Assembly: GCA_020722725.1 (NCBI GenBank)
Contig: DYKG01000002.1
Span: 118,598-182,597 of the forward strand
DNA length: 64,000 nt
Reading direction: 5' to 3'
Source: Candidatus Methylomirabilis sp.
GTDB taxonomy: Bacteria; Muiribacteriota; Ozemobacteria; Ozemobacterales; Ozemobacteraceae
Shown: piece after piece, positions 44,801 through 53,357 of the stretch
How positions within the stretch are numbered: the first letter of the stretch is position 1
Layout: the number at the start of each line of letters is the position of its first letter
Position numbers and translations under genes: made by a program
Notes under the pieces: generated by a model
The model's database searches: none
The model's input: the letters and a program-made list of their open reading frames with translations, nothing else
Told to the model about the DNA's origin: nothing

Positions 44801-47785
44801 TTTTTTGCAAGCCATGATTCAACAAAGATTTCCGGTTTTTTTTCATGGAACAGCAACCTGATGACGTTCAGGCCTGACAATGAATTTGGCTTTCAGCAGC
44901 AGATTATTGCAGGGTTTGACGGAAATATTAACGATCGAGATGGGTTACCGGTAATTCTTCCCGGCAACTGGAGCTTTTCAACCTTGAGCGAAGCACCACC
45001 CGAAATTACCAGTTCCAATCCCCACGAGGGGCAAACCGAAATTGGGCTCAATCCAGAAATTACCGTGCAGTTTTCCACAAAAATGGCCACCAGCACAGTA
45101 ATCTTCAACATCACGCCTTCTCCAGGCAATTTTACCGGAACCTGGGATGAAGCCGGAAAAACATTGACCGTAAAAGGACTGTTTTTAAGCAGCAACACCA
45201 GTTATCAGCTGAATTTTTCCAGTGATAGCCAAAGCCTTGCCGGTAAAAAACTGTCCGGAACAACTTCGATCTCTTTCACCACCGCCTATTTTCCTGGCCC
45301 GTCAATCCTGAACACTGTTCCTGAAGGAGCTTCAGAAAACATCAGCACGATTGCCAATGCGATTTTGAGATTTGACCGGTCAATAAACAAAGAATCAGCG
45401 GCAACGGCTATCAGCATCGCTCCTGCTGCGCCCTTTAATCTTGAATTTTCTGATTCAGACCGGGAAATTGTGATTAAATTCGCCAGTCGCCTGCAAACTT
45501 CAACCACATATAAGATACAAATCAGTAATGATCTGGCTGACACAAACGGCCTGAAAATCGATGCCCCCTACTCTTTCACCTTTAATACAGAATCATCCCC
45601 GACAGTTACGCGGGTCACCCCCACAAACCTTGCTTCTGAAATAGCAACAACGACAAAAATAATATTAGACTTCAACAAAGAAATGGATGCGGCTGTAGCT
45701 CAAAGCTCTTTCAGACTGAGTTCTGAGTTTTCCACCATCCCATGCTCTTTCGCCTGGGAAAATGGCCTTCGCCTTGTTTGCGCCCCGACAGAGCTGTTTC
45801 CCGGACGAGTTTATCAGGTTAGTCTAATAAACAATGCAGCCGACAAACACGGAAACATGCTGACCGAAAATTTTTCCTCGAGCTTTTCAACTATTGCTCC
45901 GCCAGCCTTCAATGCTCAGTTCATTCAGCCAACTAATGGGTTAACCAATGCACCATATGATCAGATCACGATCGCAAGCTTTTCAAATCCGGTAAGACCA
46001 GAAACTCTTCTGGCTTCATTTACTCCTGCCCCGCCTTCCGGATATAGCACCAGCTGGTCGACAGACAACAAGACTCTTTCGATAAAACCAAATGGAAATT
46101 TGAATGGCGGTCAGACCTATCAAATAAAAATTTTAAAATCATTGCAGGATATTCATGGGTCTTCACTGGCCTCTGACCAGACTGTTACATTTACCACAGC
46201 CCCGGTTACAGCACCTGAAATTGTTCAAACACAACCGGCTGCGGGCAGCTTTGAAATACCTTTAGATCAATCGATTGTAATTACTTTTAATCATGAAATG
46301 GATATTTCCAGTACGGGAAATGCTTATTCTATTTCTCCGTCGGCGGGAGTGCCGGCATTTTCATGGTCTTCTGACCACAAAACCATGACGGTTTCATATC
46401 CTGACAATTTTTCCGATGCGACATCCTATCAGGTAAAAATTGCATCTTCGGCTCGCGATATTAATCAAACTGCAATGTCAAACAATTATCTGCTGCCGTT
46501 TCAGACTATTGCCCGCCCGGAACTTATAATAAGCAAGCTATCGCCAGCCGATGGCGCAACGCAAATTGTCATTCAGACTCAGGTTAAAATGGTTTTTTCA
46601 AAAACCATGAACCTGCAGTCAGTAAAAAATGCCTTTTCAATGAAGGCAGGGTCAGATTTGGTTTCAGGCGATTTCACACAGAGCAGTCAGACGATTGTAT
46701 TCACTCCATCTTCGGCTCTTCAATATGATCAGAGTTACAGCCTGAACCTTAACTCTTCGGCATTTGACCTGAGTGGGAATTATATCAAAGCACCAGTCAA
46801 CTGGTCGTTTAAAACTGCTCCCGAGCAGGGTAAAGAATGGATTGAAGAGGTTAAGCAGACCACTGAAAACTCCATGTTTTCTTCGCGAGTAGACCATGTG
46901 ATGATCAATTTAAAAGGTGATGCTTATGTTATCGGTGGTTTTGACGGCAACTATCTGAACGATGTCTGGAAATCATCGGACGGAAAAAACTGGGAATCAG
47001 TTCTTGAAGCCAATACCGGAGGGGGAACTTTTCAGTTTTCACCAAGGGCCGGCCATGCCTGCGTTGTGCACGGCGACGAAATCTGGTTGACCGGTGGATT
47101 TTATGAAAATGACATTGGCAAACAATATTTTGACGACGTATGGCACAGTGCCAACGGCATAAAGTGGGAAAAAGCAACTCCTTCAGCCGACTTTTACCAG
47201 CGTGCTTACCACAATATGGTAAGTTTTAACGGAAGTTTATGGGTCGTTGCGGGTGAAACCCAGGATTCAGACGGAAACCCAGTGCTTCTGGACGAATGCT
47301 GGAAATCCGGCGATGGCATAAGCTGGACATTGATGTCGAAAATTGTGAGCTTTTTCCCGCGAAAGCGTGCAAGTAGCGTTTCTTTTGCGGGCAAAATGTG
47401 GGTTTTCGGTGGCTATGGCGGAGCAGAAGCAATCCCAGGTGCATTAAACGACATCTGGAATACAACCAATGGCGATGTCTGGCAGAAAGTCAGCAGCAGC
47501 AATGTTTTCACGCCGCGGTGCTGCATGGCCCAGGTTGTTTATTCCAACAAAATCTGGCTGATTGGCGGATCTTCATCTGATTCAAGCGGTATGACTCTAT
47601 TCAATGACGTCTGGACAAGCTCTGACGGAATCAACTGGTTCGAAATTCTTGCCGGTTCGGCGGGATCTTTAACTCATTTTTCACCGAGAACTTTTTTGAA
47701 GGGTTGCGAATTGCCTGCTAAAATGCTGATCAGTGGAGGAGAAACCGCCGGTGGAAATACAAATGAAGTCTGGTCGTCACAATGA
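41846..47785 (+). CDS. Giant lipoprotein with 13 SbsA-type Ig-like domains and Kelch repeats
   Basis: 1979 residues. A lipoprotein signal ends in IFSGC near residue 20. Residues to about 320 form an unassigned domain and end in a proline/glutamate spacer (VEPPVEPPDEPP). Then 13 copies of an Ig-like domain of the Big_5/SbsA type follow, each about 100 residues, with the repeating frame P..G......I...F...M......SAFS and L....Y.I.I......D..G. From about 1680 to the end there are six Kelch-like repeats (R..H.M....G..YVIGG.DG....NDVW.S.DG..W), enough for one propeller. It is likely a long surface stalk with a binding head. No codon break separates it from the preceding TAA. Confidence 0.85.
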   Translation: MENRKSLLFFFFLLVIFSGCSFFNIGDESRVEESEDAGTLLFRSDTTGKDMNFNSNDFSLMVPGSSIASGKTLQTVSFSRAGQFPGADEFSQISPSYQITIEPYSELMHPSAQLGLNPGSGYPEEQLFAFSYSDADGWLIHGHSFKQADGKLVFSTPLLSSWMLAARTNPKQFSPVSAPAITASPGILLTDTQGYPAGSISINSQFATYPGNFVSNHGHFMTLQLLARKGFSVKLTSPDGQSRKIDAAIDIRGFYNASIDALNDNFVSRELSGNTASTTVIISFEDQKTEILPEFIVLRAIAGSVSRPGFTRSAVILFSKDVTKPVEPPVEPPDEPPVKIVPALETAFPTPGSKLFDINDNLKFTFNKPIDRASFQKAFSIFPATDLSLVNFKWNESGSEVSIENMLLQGATNYRIVIGKSLVDLDGNKLKQNIEIEFSTRETDPPQLLDFFPDNATLLSVNGNLVFKFNENIASESFKLNVVPEANLEYSFNDNLVIVSNKNAWSNNTSYQVTLLQGLSDLLGNKTSSSQALNFTTSALIAPQIVSFVPVNDSVDQKVRPTIEFHFDQPMNNAVVESAISFKPAASPVYSWSEKVLKIEFNQDLEYGQNYEITISNDAESASGAKLSNKYFFKFTTISRPQILVESVFPMENEQNLASDSVILVPFNRPMNKSVTESAFSLIGDTGNLITGNFSWNGSTMNFTPAGFLKPGGKYKIAVSAEAEDSYGHKLGQQFSSFFTVALNAETYITAFDPADGSQAVLFDQVIKVFFSGPIKKETFSFSIEPSVAGRFHTSWKNNDREASIAFESGFMGATSYQLKIAENVQDIFDRKINNGSVLNFKTQTVLKPRIASTEPQAQTTGILPNSSLLVNFSEPMDRTSTENSISLHPAAELTFSWSNDDSTVKIDASSLLSFNQKYFLIVGSSALNLNGQNLIKDYQIEFTTRAQTFVKSLTPASGAAEIGKSAFIEVLFSSEPDQSMAESAFFASHDSTKISGFFSWNSNLMTFRPDNEFGFQQQIIAGFDGNINDRDGLPVILPGNWSFSTLSEAPPEITSSNPHEGQTEIGLNPEITVQFSTKMATSTVIFNITPSPGNFTGTWDEAGKTLTVKGLFLSSNTSYQLNFSSDSQSLAGKKLSGTTSISFTTAYFPGPSILNTVPEGASENISTIANAILRFDRSINKESAATAISIAPAAPFNLEFSDSDREIVIKFASRLQTSTTYKIQISNDLADTNGLKIDAPYSFTFNTESSPTVTRVTPTNLASEIATTTKIILDFNKEMDAAVAQSSFRLSSEFSTIPCSFAWENGLRLVCAPTELFPGRVYQVSLINNAADKHGNMLTENFSSSFSTIAPPAFNAQFIQPTNGLTNAPYDQITIASFSNPVRPETLLASFTPAPPSGYSTSWSTDNKTLSIKPNGNLNGGQTYQIKILKSLQDIHGSSLASDQTVTFTTAPVTAPEIVQTQPAAGSFEIPLDQSIVITFNHEMDISSTGNAYSISPSAGVPAFSWSSDHKTMTVSYPDNFSDATSYQVKIASSARDINQTAMSNNYLLPFQTIARPELIISKLSPADGATQIVIQTQVKMVFSKTMNLQSVKNAFSMKAGSDLVSGDFTQSSQTIVFTPSSALQYDQSYSLNLNSSAFDLSGNYIKAPVNWSFKTAPEQGKEWIEEVKQTTENSMFSSRVDHVMINLKGDAYVIGGFDGNYLNDVWKSSDGKNWESVLEANTGGGTFQFSPRAGHACVVHGDEIWLTGGFYENDIGKQYFDDVWHSANGIKWEKATPSADFYQRAYHNMVSFNGSLWVVAGETQDSDGNPVLLDECWKSGDGISWTLMSKIVSFFPRKRASSVSFAGKMWVFGGYGGAEAIPGALNDIWNTTNGDVWQKVSSSNVFTPRCCMAQVVYSNKIWLIGGSSSDSSGMTLFNDVWTSSDGINWFEILAGSAGSLTHFSPRTFLKGCELPAKMLISGGETAGGNTNEVWSSQ

Positions 47786-48063
47786 ACTTAGAAAGTAAAC
47801 CTGGAGAATTTCAGGATCCAATCCCAATTTCCAGCCTCGACAGCCCGAATAGCATTGAAGTAATGACCAATCAGCCGACTTATTTTAAAACAGGTCCTGC
47901 ATTAAACCACAAGAAAATATGGTGGAAGCAGGCTTGGCTTAAACATCGTAAAAAAACAGTTGAGGAACTGAATGGCAAAATTGGGGTTGAAAGCTCCCCC
48001 GGCAAGGGAACCACATTTGAGGTTTTCCTGCCGGAGATTATCAACGAGGAAACCCAAGCATGA
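47782..48063 (+). pseudogene. Histidine-kinase C-terminal remnant, frameshifted
   Basis: 93 codons. The end, KTVEELNGKIGVESSPGKGT followed by TFEVFLPE, is the last part of a histidine-kinase ATPase domain. The ATP-lid G2 box lies just upstream in the next frame: bases 47922-47961 read GGSRLGLNIVKK, and one added base in the A7 tract (47950-47956) would join it to TVEELNG. The N-terminal part, including the phospho-accepting histidine, is gone; the residues before the break (DSPNSIEVM, PTYFKTG) look like a decayed N/F-box region. The open frame overlaps both neighbours by ATGA (47782 and 48060). It may survive only because it carries ribosomes to rnhA. Confidence 0.65.
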
Positions 48064-48521
48064 CAAGCATTTCAAACAAATCAGTGCAAATTTATTCCGA
48101 TGGAGCCTGCAGTGGCAATCCAGGGCCAGGTGGCTGGGGTGCAATTCTGCGTTATAAAGGTCATGAAAAAGAGATCAGTGGCGGTGAAAAAGAAACTACC
48201 AATAACCGCATGGAGCTTCTGGCGGTTATAAATGCCCTTGAATGTCTCAAAGAGCCCTGTACCGTAGAAATCTGCACCGACAGCCAGTATATTTCAAATG
48301 CTTTTGAAAAAGGCTGGCTTGAAAGCTGGCAGAAAAATGGCTGGAAAACTTCGGCGAAAAAGCCGGTAAAGAATCAGGAATTGTGGCAAAGACTGCTGGT
48401 TCAGGCAAACAAGCATCAATTGAGCTGGAAGTGGGTTAAAGGGCATTGCGGCCACCCTGAGAATGAGAGATGCGACGAACTGGCGGTTGCCGCCAGAGAC
48501 AAGGCGGCAGCCGAAAGGTGA
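48060..48521 (+). CDS. rnhA: Ribonuclease HI
   Basis: 153 residues, full length for bacterial RNase HI. The four catalytic acids are visible: Asp14 ([16 protein letters not shown]), Glu52 (TNNRMEL), Asp74 (CTDSQY) and Asp139 (RCDELA), with the [12 protein letters not shown] loop histidine. It cuts the RNA of RNA-DNA hybrids. The start overlaps the kinase remnant (ATGA) and its stop overlaps the next gene (GTGA), so expression probably depends on translation from upstream. Confidence 0.95.
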   Translation: MTSISNKSVQIYSDGACSGNPGPGGWGAILRYKGHEKEISGGEKETTNNRMELLAVINALECLKEPCTVEICTDSQYISNAFEKGWLESWQKNGWKTSAKKPVKNQELWQRLLVQANKHQLSWKWVKGHCGHPENERCDELAVAARDKAAAER

Positions 48522-49921
48522 AGCAATTTTTTCGGGCATTAGTTTTCATTCTTGCCATCAGCGGAACGCTGCAGGCTCAAGACCCGCTGTCAATACTTGA
48601 ACAACTGCCGCCCCCGGAAGTTGAATACCCGAAGGCTCCTGCGAAATCATATCCGCCGTTAGAAATTGACCAGGCTGATGACGAAGATTATGCAGCAGAG
48701 GTTGCACCAGTAAATGCCCCACCCCTGCCACCACCAAAAATTGACACAAAAAAGCTGATTGAACAAAACACACCCAGAGTGGTTAAAAGTCTTTCGAACC
48801 TGATAAAAAACATTTCTCAACCTGAAGCATCAAAAACTGCTGTAATTGCCAGTTCCCCACAAGTTATGGCCGCCAATGCCAACCGCAAAAAAACTGCGAA
48901 ACCTCTTACTGACGCCAAAGAAAAGAAAGTAAAAATCAGCAAGCCATTGCCAATTCAAACTCAAGTTTATCAGGCGCTCAAAACCCTGAGAAAAAATCCT
49001 TTGATAGATGAATGGGATATCGCCTTAAAGAAAGATTATCAGCTTTTTCTTGATGCCATCGCACTAAGTCAGAAAATGTCAGCAAAAAATGCCGATTCAG
49101 AAGAACCGGTTGATGGAAAAGAGGTCAGCGAAACTGAAGATGGGCAGGAAAAGGGAAAATCATTTGATTCGGTTTTCGCAAAGATTGCAGGTTTGAAAAA
49201 AAGCGAGAAATGGAAAGATATTGCCAATCTTCTGAAAGACAACCCGGAAGCGGCAGAGACTCCCGAAGGGCTTGAGCTTTCAATCGAAGCGAATTTAAGC
49301 CTGGAAAAACCCAATACAATGGCAGCAAAACGATCAGCAGACGCTCTTCTGAAAAAAGACAAGCAAAATGGCTGGGCCAATTATGCAATGGCGCTGCATT
49401 TTTATAATGCAAAAAAACCCAATACCGCAAAGGCTTCAACCCATCTTGATCTTGCGTTAAAAGCCAAAAATCCGCCGGCGGGGGCATCAAAACTCTACTG
49501 GAGTATGATGCTGAAAAAAATAGCCCCAGTCGTGCTAATTTTACTCGCAGGCATTATTGGGGGAATAAACCAGATAATCAAGAAGAAAAAAGCGGCCCGG
49601 GCATTGCTTGAAGGAGAAGGGCAAGCTCAACCAGAGCAGATACCGGCCGAAGCTCCAGTATCCGGTCTTGCCGCTAAATTAAAATCTTTGTTTGAAAAAT
49701 TGGCACCCTTGCTCCAGAAATTCCAGAAAAAAAAGACGGTTGCACCAGAAATTGAGACAACTCCATCAACCGCTGAGCCGATTGCTGAGTTGCCAGAGGC
49801 GAATCCGGCTCAAATAGAAGAACCTATAGAGCAGCAGAAGTCACCAGAACCAGCTGTGGCTGACCAACCGGTTGCGAACGAATCAGAATCCCAGCAGTCT
49901 ACTGATCAGGTTCAGCCATAA
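48518..49921 (+). CDS. Membrane-anchored protein rich in Ala, Pro, Lys and Glu
   Basis: 467 residues from GTG 48518, which overlaps the rnhA stop (GTGA). An N-terminal signal or anchor ([21 protein letters not shown]) is followed by a proline-rich segment, a helical region (about 150-330) with weak TPR-like pattern ([19 protein letters not shown]), a second hydrophobic helix near 348-368 ([17 protein letters not shown]), and a charged Pro/Glu-rich tail. No known family is recognised. The frame is open upstream to 48470, but that part overlaps rnhA and would hide the signal peptide. Confidence 0.65.
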   Translation: MKQFFRALVFILAISGTLQAQDPLSILEQLPPPEVEYPKAPAKSYPPLEIDQADDEDYAAEVAPVNAPPLPPPKIDTKKLIEQNTPRVVKSLSNLIKNISQPEASKTAVIASSPQVMAANANRKKTAKPLTDAKEKKVKISKPLPIQTQVYQALKTLRKNPLIDEWDIALKKDYQLFLDAIALSQKMSAKNADSEEPVDGKEVSETEDGQEKGKSFDSVFAKIAGLKKSEKWKDIANLLKDNPEAAETPEGLELSIEANLSLEKPNTMAAKRSADALLKKDKQNGWANYAMALHFYNAKKPNTAKASTHLDLALKAKNPPAGASKLYWSMMLKKIAPVVLILLAGIIGGINQIIKKKKAARALLEGEGQAQPEQIPAEAPVSGLAAKLKSLFEKLAPLLQKFQKKKTVAPEIETTPSTAEPIAELPEANPAQIEEPIEQQKSPEPAVADQPVANESESQQSTDQVQP

Positions 49922-49956
49922 AGAATCAAAAAAAGCTCAAGGGTGCTAAAATGAAA

Positions 49957-49992
49957 CGGCGGCACAGAGGAATCTGTGCCGCCGCAGCGTTT
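49957..49992 (+). terminator. Strong hairpin terminator, convergent genes
   Basis: A perfect 12-base stem CGGCGGCACAGA/TCTGTGCCGCCG with GGAA loop (49957-49984), then CAGCGTTTT. It lies between the rightward gene ending at 49921 and the leftward small gene ending at 50005. The T tract is short on the plus strand; on the minus strand the stem is followed by TTTCATTTT. Confidence 0.7.
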
Positions 49993-50004
49993 TAAAACTG
50001 GTGT

Positions 50005-50181
50005 TTACTTTTTGCGGTAAACGTTCAGACCGATTTTTTCTTCTCGGCCAGGGAGAGCATAATTGCCTTCTGTTGACGCAACAATTACCGACTTACCTGA
50101 AGAAGATGCACCAAAATCTTTGGTAAGATCAACTTTAATGGTAAGAATGTTGCCTTCTACATTCATTTCAACGTTTTTCAT
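50005..50181 (-). CDS. Small conserved protein of unknown function (58 residues)
   Basis: 58 residues, M-K-N-V-E-M-N-V-E-G at the start and GLNVYRKK at the end. AGGAGG lies five bases before the ATG, one of the best ribosome sites in the window. The pattern of alternating hydrophobic residues (NILTIKVDL, SVIVAST) and the central ASSSGKS and LPGREEK segments suggest a small beta-sheet protein; similar short proteins recur as hypothetical genes in several phyla, though I cannot name the family. It sits between a strong terminator and the LysM gene. It is short enough to be missed by default gene callers. Confidence 0.75.
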   Translation of the reverse strand: MKNVEMNVEGNILTIKVDLTKDFGASSSGKSVIVASTEGNYALPGREEKIGLNVYRKK

Positions 50182-50285
50182 GCGTTCCTCCTGTAAAATT
50201 TGCTCCTGCTAAGTCAGGCAAGGGTATCACAAATCCACAAGCATTTCCACTTTAAATTGCGGGAATGCTCTGAATCATGAATTGA

Positions 50286-51059
50286 TCAATCTTTTGGAAT
50301 TCTCAGAGTCATGCCGACTTTGAGAAGTTTGGGATTGGTGATGCCGTTTGACTGAGCAATCTTTTTCCAGTTAGCGGTGGTGCCGTAGATTTTTTTGCTG
50401 ATTTTGCCGAGGGTATCACCTGAAACAACAACGTATTCGGTAAATTCAGGTTCTTCAACATTGGCAGAAACTTCGTCAACCGGTTCTTCATTTACATGTT
50501 CATCATTTACATGTTCTTCATTTACATGTTCATCATTTACATGTTCATCAGCCGGGACTGCAGCCGGAGCCGGTTCTTCTTCGTAAGCCTGGGGAGCCGG
50601 TTCTTCCTGGACTGGTTCTGGTTCAAGAACCGGTTCGGGTTCGATGTATGGTTCAGGTTCCTGGTTTGCAACAGGTTCTTCATTGCCGACAGAAACTTCT
50701 TTTGGGGTAACGATTTCTTCTTCAAGAACCTTGAAGCTTCTTACCTGCAGAGCACCGGTCGGATATTTCTGATCAGGCTTGAATACGTTTCCGAATACTC
50801 TGATCTTGACGGCTCTATTTTCTGCAATTTTTGCAACCTGATCACCGATCAGGTTGATCATCTGACCATCGAGAGTTCTGAAAACAACTTTGTTATCAGC
50901 AACAGAGTCAATTACACCGGTAACCGTGGTTGAGCGCTGCTTTTTGCCGAACCATTCACCCGGTTTCCACCAGTCAGTCCATTTGCTTTTGGCAAATACG
51001 CCGCATGGCAGAGAAAGCATGGCCAGAACAACTACGAAACTGATAAGTCTTTTCCTCAT
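50286..51059 (-). CDS. Exported LysM-domain protein
   Basis: 257 residues with a signal peptide (ISFVVVLAMLSLPCGVFA). Residues about 40-105 form a small beta-rich domain (TTVTGVIDSVADNKVVFRTL). Then comes a long Glu/Pro/Val-rich spacer containing the five-residue repeat EHVNE/EHVND, and a C-terminal LysM domain (about 208-255: YVVVSGDTLGKISKKIYG, NGITNPKLLKVGMTLRIP) that binds peptidoglycan. It is probably a periplasmic or wall-linked protein. The spacer repeats are DNA-level tandem repeats and may vary in number between strains. Confidence 0.85.
   Translation of the reverse strand: MRKRLISFVVVLAMLSLPCGVFAKSKWTDWWKPGEWFGKKQRSTTVTGVIDSVADNKVVFRTLDGQMINLIGDQVAKIAENRAVKIRVFGNVFKPDQKYPTGALQVRSFKVLEEEIVTPKEVSVGNEEPVANQEPEPYIEPEPVLEPEPVQEEPAPQAYEEEPAPAAVPADEHVNDEHVNEEHVNDEHVNEEPVDEVSANVEEPEFTEYVVVSGDTLGKISKKIYGTTANWKKIAQSNGITNPKLLKVGMTLRIPKD
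50484..50543 (-). repeat. 15-base tandem repeat in the LysM gene
   Basis: Four 15-base units alternate between two near-identical versions (TTCTTCATTTACATG and TTCATCATTTACATG), giving two 30-base super-units, followed by a partial fifth. They encode alternating EHVNE and EHVND and keep the reading frame. Confidence 0.85.
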
Positions 51060-51104
51060 AATCGGATAAAGCCCCCTGTGATAGATAGAATTCCTATGTT
51101 CAGG

Positions 51105-51133
51105 AATGTATAACTTTCACAAAACATTTTCAA
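51105..51133 (-). promoter_or_regulatory. Sigma-70 promoter for the LysM gene
   Basis: Minus strand: TTGAAA (51133-51128), 17 bases, TACATT (51110-51105). The leader between this and the ATG at 51059 carries a six-base inverted repeat ATTCCT/AGGAAT overlapping the end of the -10 box, which could be an operator. Confidence 0.55.
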
Positions 51134-51168
51134 GAGGGAATTTGAAAAAACTTGTAAGAATCAAGAAT

Positions 51169-53355
51169 TCAATCAAAATAAGGCGATTTGAAGGTTTTTA
51201 CTGCCCGGTCAAAAATGGACTGATAATATGAATCATGCTCGGTACCAACAAAAAATCTCAGCAGAAAAAAAATTCGGTCTTCAAAAGTCAGGTAATCTAC
51301 AACGGTTACAGGTCCTTTCGTTGAACTTATCAACCATTTGATCCGGTAAATCTTTCGACCATCAATTTCAATAAGATCTGGCCCTTTGCGCATTTTCAAA
51401 GAAAGCTCGGGTGTTTTTTCAAGCTCTGCAGTTCTTTGGTTGATATGCTCATCAATCAGAGCTTCTGATGATTTATCACTGATTTCAAACATAGCAGTAA
51501 ATCTTTCTCTGAATGGACCAACTGCAGAAATTTCCTGAAAATTCGTTTCCGGTTCGTCGATTTTCCAGGCAGCCGGCAATTCCAGTTCAAATGTCTGCGA
51601 AGCATTAGTCAAAGATTTAAATTGTGAAACTCTGCCGGGATACCCCCCGGATCTCTGGTACTGCAATAAACTAAAAATTGAAAATCCGGCAAAGACTGTT
51701 ACAAAGCAGACAGAAATAACGGTTACCAGTGATTTCAAAAGGTGATGTCGAAGAACGGGCACGAGAAAAAGACTCAGAATAGCGCCACCAGCCAGACCTC
51801 CAAGATGTGCACTATTGTCTACTCCCTTTTCGACTGCCCCGATCACCAGATTTATTGCCAGAATAAACACCAGAGTGGAAAAATTATTCTGATTCGCCAG
51901 CTTTTCTGCGCCTTTTACTTTGAAGACCTCGAGAATTATGGCAGAGGACAAAAGTCCAAGAACGGCTGATGATGCCCCGGCAGAAAGAATCTGACCAGAA
52001 TAGACTGCGGCAAGGCTACCTGTCAGCCCAGAGAAGAAATAGATGCCGAGAAAAAGAGGCCAGCCTGTAACCGTCTCAACGGGCGGGCCGAAGTATTTCA
52101 ACGCAATTATGTTCATAAAAAGATGAACCCAGCCAATATGAACGAAAAGACAGGTAAAAAGACGAAAAAACTCGCCTTCTCCCACGAGAAAAGAACTGTT
52201 GGAGCCGACCCGTATCAGGGTAACCAAGTCTTCGATATTCATGTAAAACATCAGAATCGAAGACAGAATGCCGATAACCCAGACCAGAATATTGGTGCAA
52301 TATGGCCTTTCTGGTTGATCTGCAACGAATTCACGGTCAGAAACAAGCAGCTGGTTAAAAACCTGAGTATATTCATTTCGAAGCTTTTCAAGCTGAGTGA
52401 GCAATCTTGAAGCAATGAATTCACGGTTTTCAATCAGCCCAAAAAATCTTTTTCGCATGAAAGGCAGCCAGTTTTCTGCCTCTTCAGATTCTTCACAGCT
52501 GCGCATCGCACCGCCCATTATCTTCTCGCCTTCATCAAATGAACCAGCATTAAAGCAACAGACGCCTTTCCAGAAGTCTCTTATCGGAACCGGCAATCTC
52601 TCGATACCATCTTCCTGAGAACTCAGCAACACTTCCATATCATTGCGCCAGCCTAAGAAAGCAAAAAAGATCATGCGGCTTATAACCAGATTGGCGCGCT
52701 TTTCCGGGCTGTAGTCTTCTGGGTCGCCGATTTTCTTTTCAAGAGCGATTTGCGCCTCAATTGCTTCTTCATACCTGGTAAGCTCAAGATAGGCCCGCAC
52801 CAGGTATAAAAGCTCTTCGAAGTTGTATTCATCAACACTTTTGCCTGCTACCACAAGGTCTCTGACCATGCCTTCGAAATTTCGATTATTGAAGTGAATC
52901 AACCCGATAAAAACACGTGTCATCGAATCATAGGGTTCGCCTTTATTGAGAAGCTTTCTGATTTCCTGTTCAAGCTGAATCGGATCGTCGAGCATTTCTT
53001 CAGCAACCTGAGTGATGCGATGCAGGTGAATATTCAACTCGCTCCAGGCAAGGTTTGCTTTCCATCTGGCAAGCGGCTCGATTTCAGCAAGTCGGTTCTC
53101 CGCCATAAGAACATCGATCTGACGCTGCAGAAACATTGGCACGATAACAAGCAGAAAAATTCCAGAGATAGAAATGGCAATGGCTACACCGCCCTGAACA
53201 TCGTAGGCAATAAAAATAACCATCGCAATCAGAAGGGTAAGAAGCTGAGAAATATAGCCGGAATAATGGCGGTATCCTTTGCGAAACAAAGAAAAAATCA
53301 TGTAACCGACATTTGCCATTAAAATATACATTACCAGCCGATATGCCATATCCAT
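51169..53355 (-). CDS. Rhomboid-family serine protease with long N-terminal and C-terminal domains
   Basis: 728 residues, more than twice a usual rhomboid. Two N-terminal membrane helices (about 5-75) are followed by a cytoplasmic helical domain with TPR-like character (about 85-340), then a six-helix rhomboid core (about 355-560) with FTCLFVHIGWVHLFMNIIAL, the serine motif GASSAVLG (GxSx with serine in place of the second glycine) and AHLGGLAGG with the catalytic histidine. One more helix leads to a periplasmic PsbP-like domain of about 150 residues (FELELPAAWKIDEPE...). It would cleave membrane-spanning substrates. It starts two bases after topB stops; GGAAG is seven bases before the ATG. 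Confidence 0.82.
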   Translation of the reverse strand: MDMAYRLVMYILMANVGYMIFSLFRKGYRHYSGYISQLLTLLIAMVIFIAYDVQGGVAIAISISGIFLLVIVPMFLQRQIDVLMAENRLAEIEPLARWKANLAWSELNIHLHRITQVAEEMLDDPIQLEQEIRKLLNKGEPYDSMTRVFIGLIHFNNRNFEGMVRDLVVAGKSVDEYNFEELLYLVRAYLELTRYEEAIEAQIALEKKIGDPEDYSPEKRANLVISRMIFFAFLGWRNDMEVLLSSQEDGIERLPVPIRDFWKGVCCFNAGSFDEGEKIMGGAMRSCEESEEAENWLPFMRKRFFGLIENREFIASRLLTQLEKLRNEYTQVFNQLLVSDREFVADQPERPYCTNILVWVIGILSSILMFYMNIEDLVTLIRVGSNSSFLVGEGEFFRLFTCLFVHIGWVHLFMNIIALKYFGPPVETVTGWPLFLGIYFFSGLTGSLAAVYSGQILSAGASSAVLGLLSSAIILEVFKVKGAEKLANQNNFSTLVFILAINLVIGAVEKGVDNSAHLGGLAGGAILSLFLVPVLRHHLLKSLVTVISVCFVTVFAGFSIFSLLQYQRSGGYPGRVSQFKSLTNASQTFELELPAAWKIDEPETNFQEISAVGPFRERFTAMFEISDKSSEALIDEHINQRTAELEKTPELSLKMRKGPDLIEIDGRKIYRIKWLISSTKGPVTVVDYLTFEDRIFFLLRFFVGTEHDSYYQSIFDRAVKTFKSPYFD

Positions 53356-53357
53356 AG

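Noticed and set aside
48470..48517. Extension of the anchored Pro/Glu-rich protein into rnhA
   Set aside because: The added residues hide the signal segment; GTG at 48518 overlaps the rnhA stop as at other junctions.
50395..50586. Plus-strand ORF with repeated FTCSS
   Set aside because: It is the reverse reading of the LysM-gene tandem repeat, without a ribosome site.
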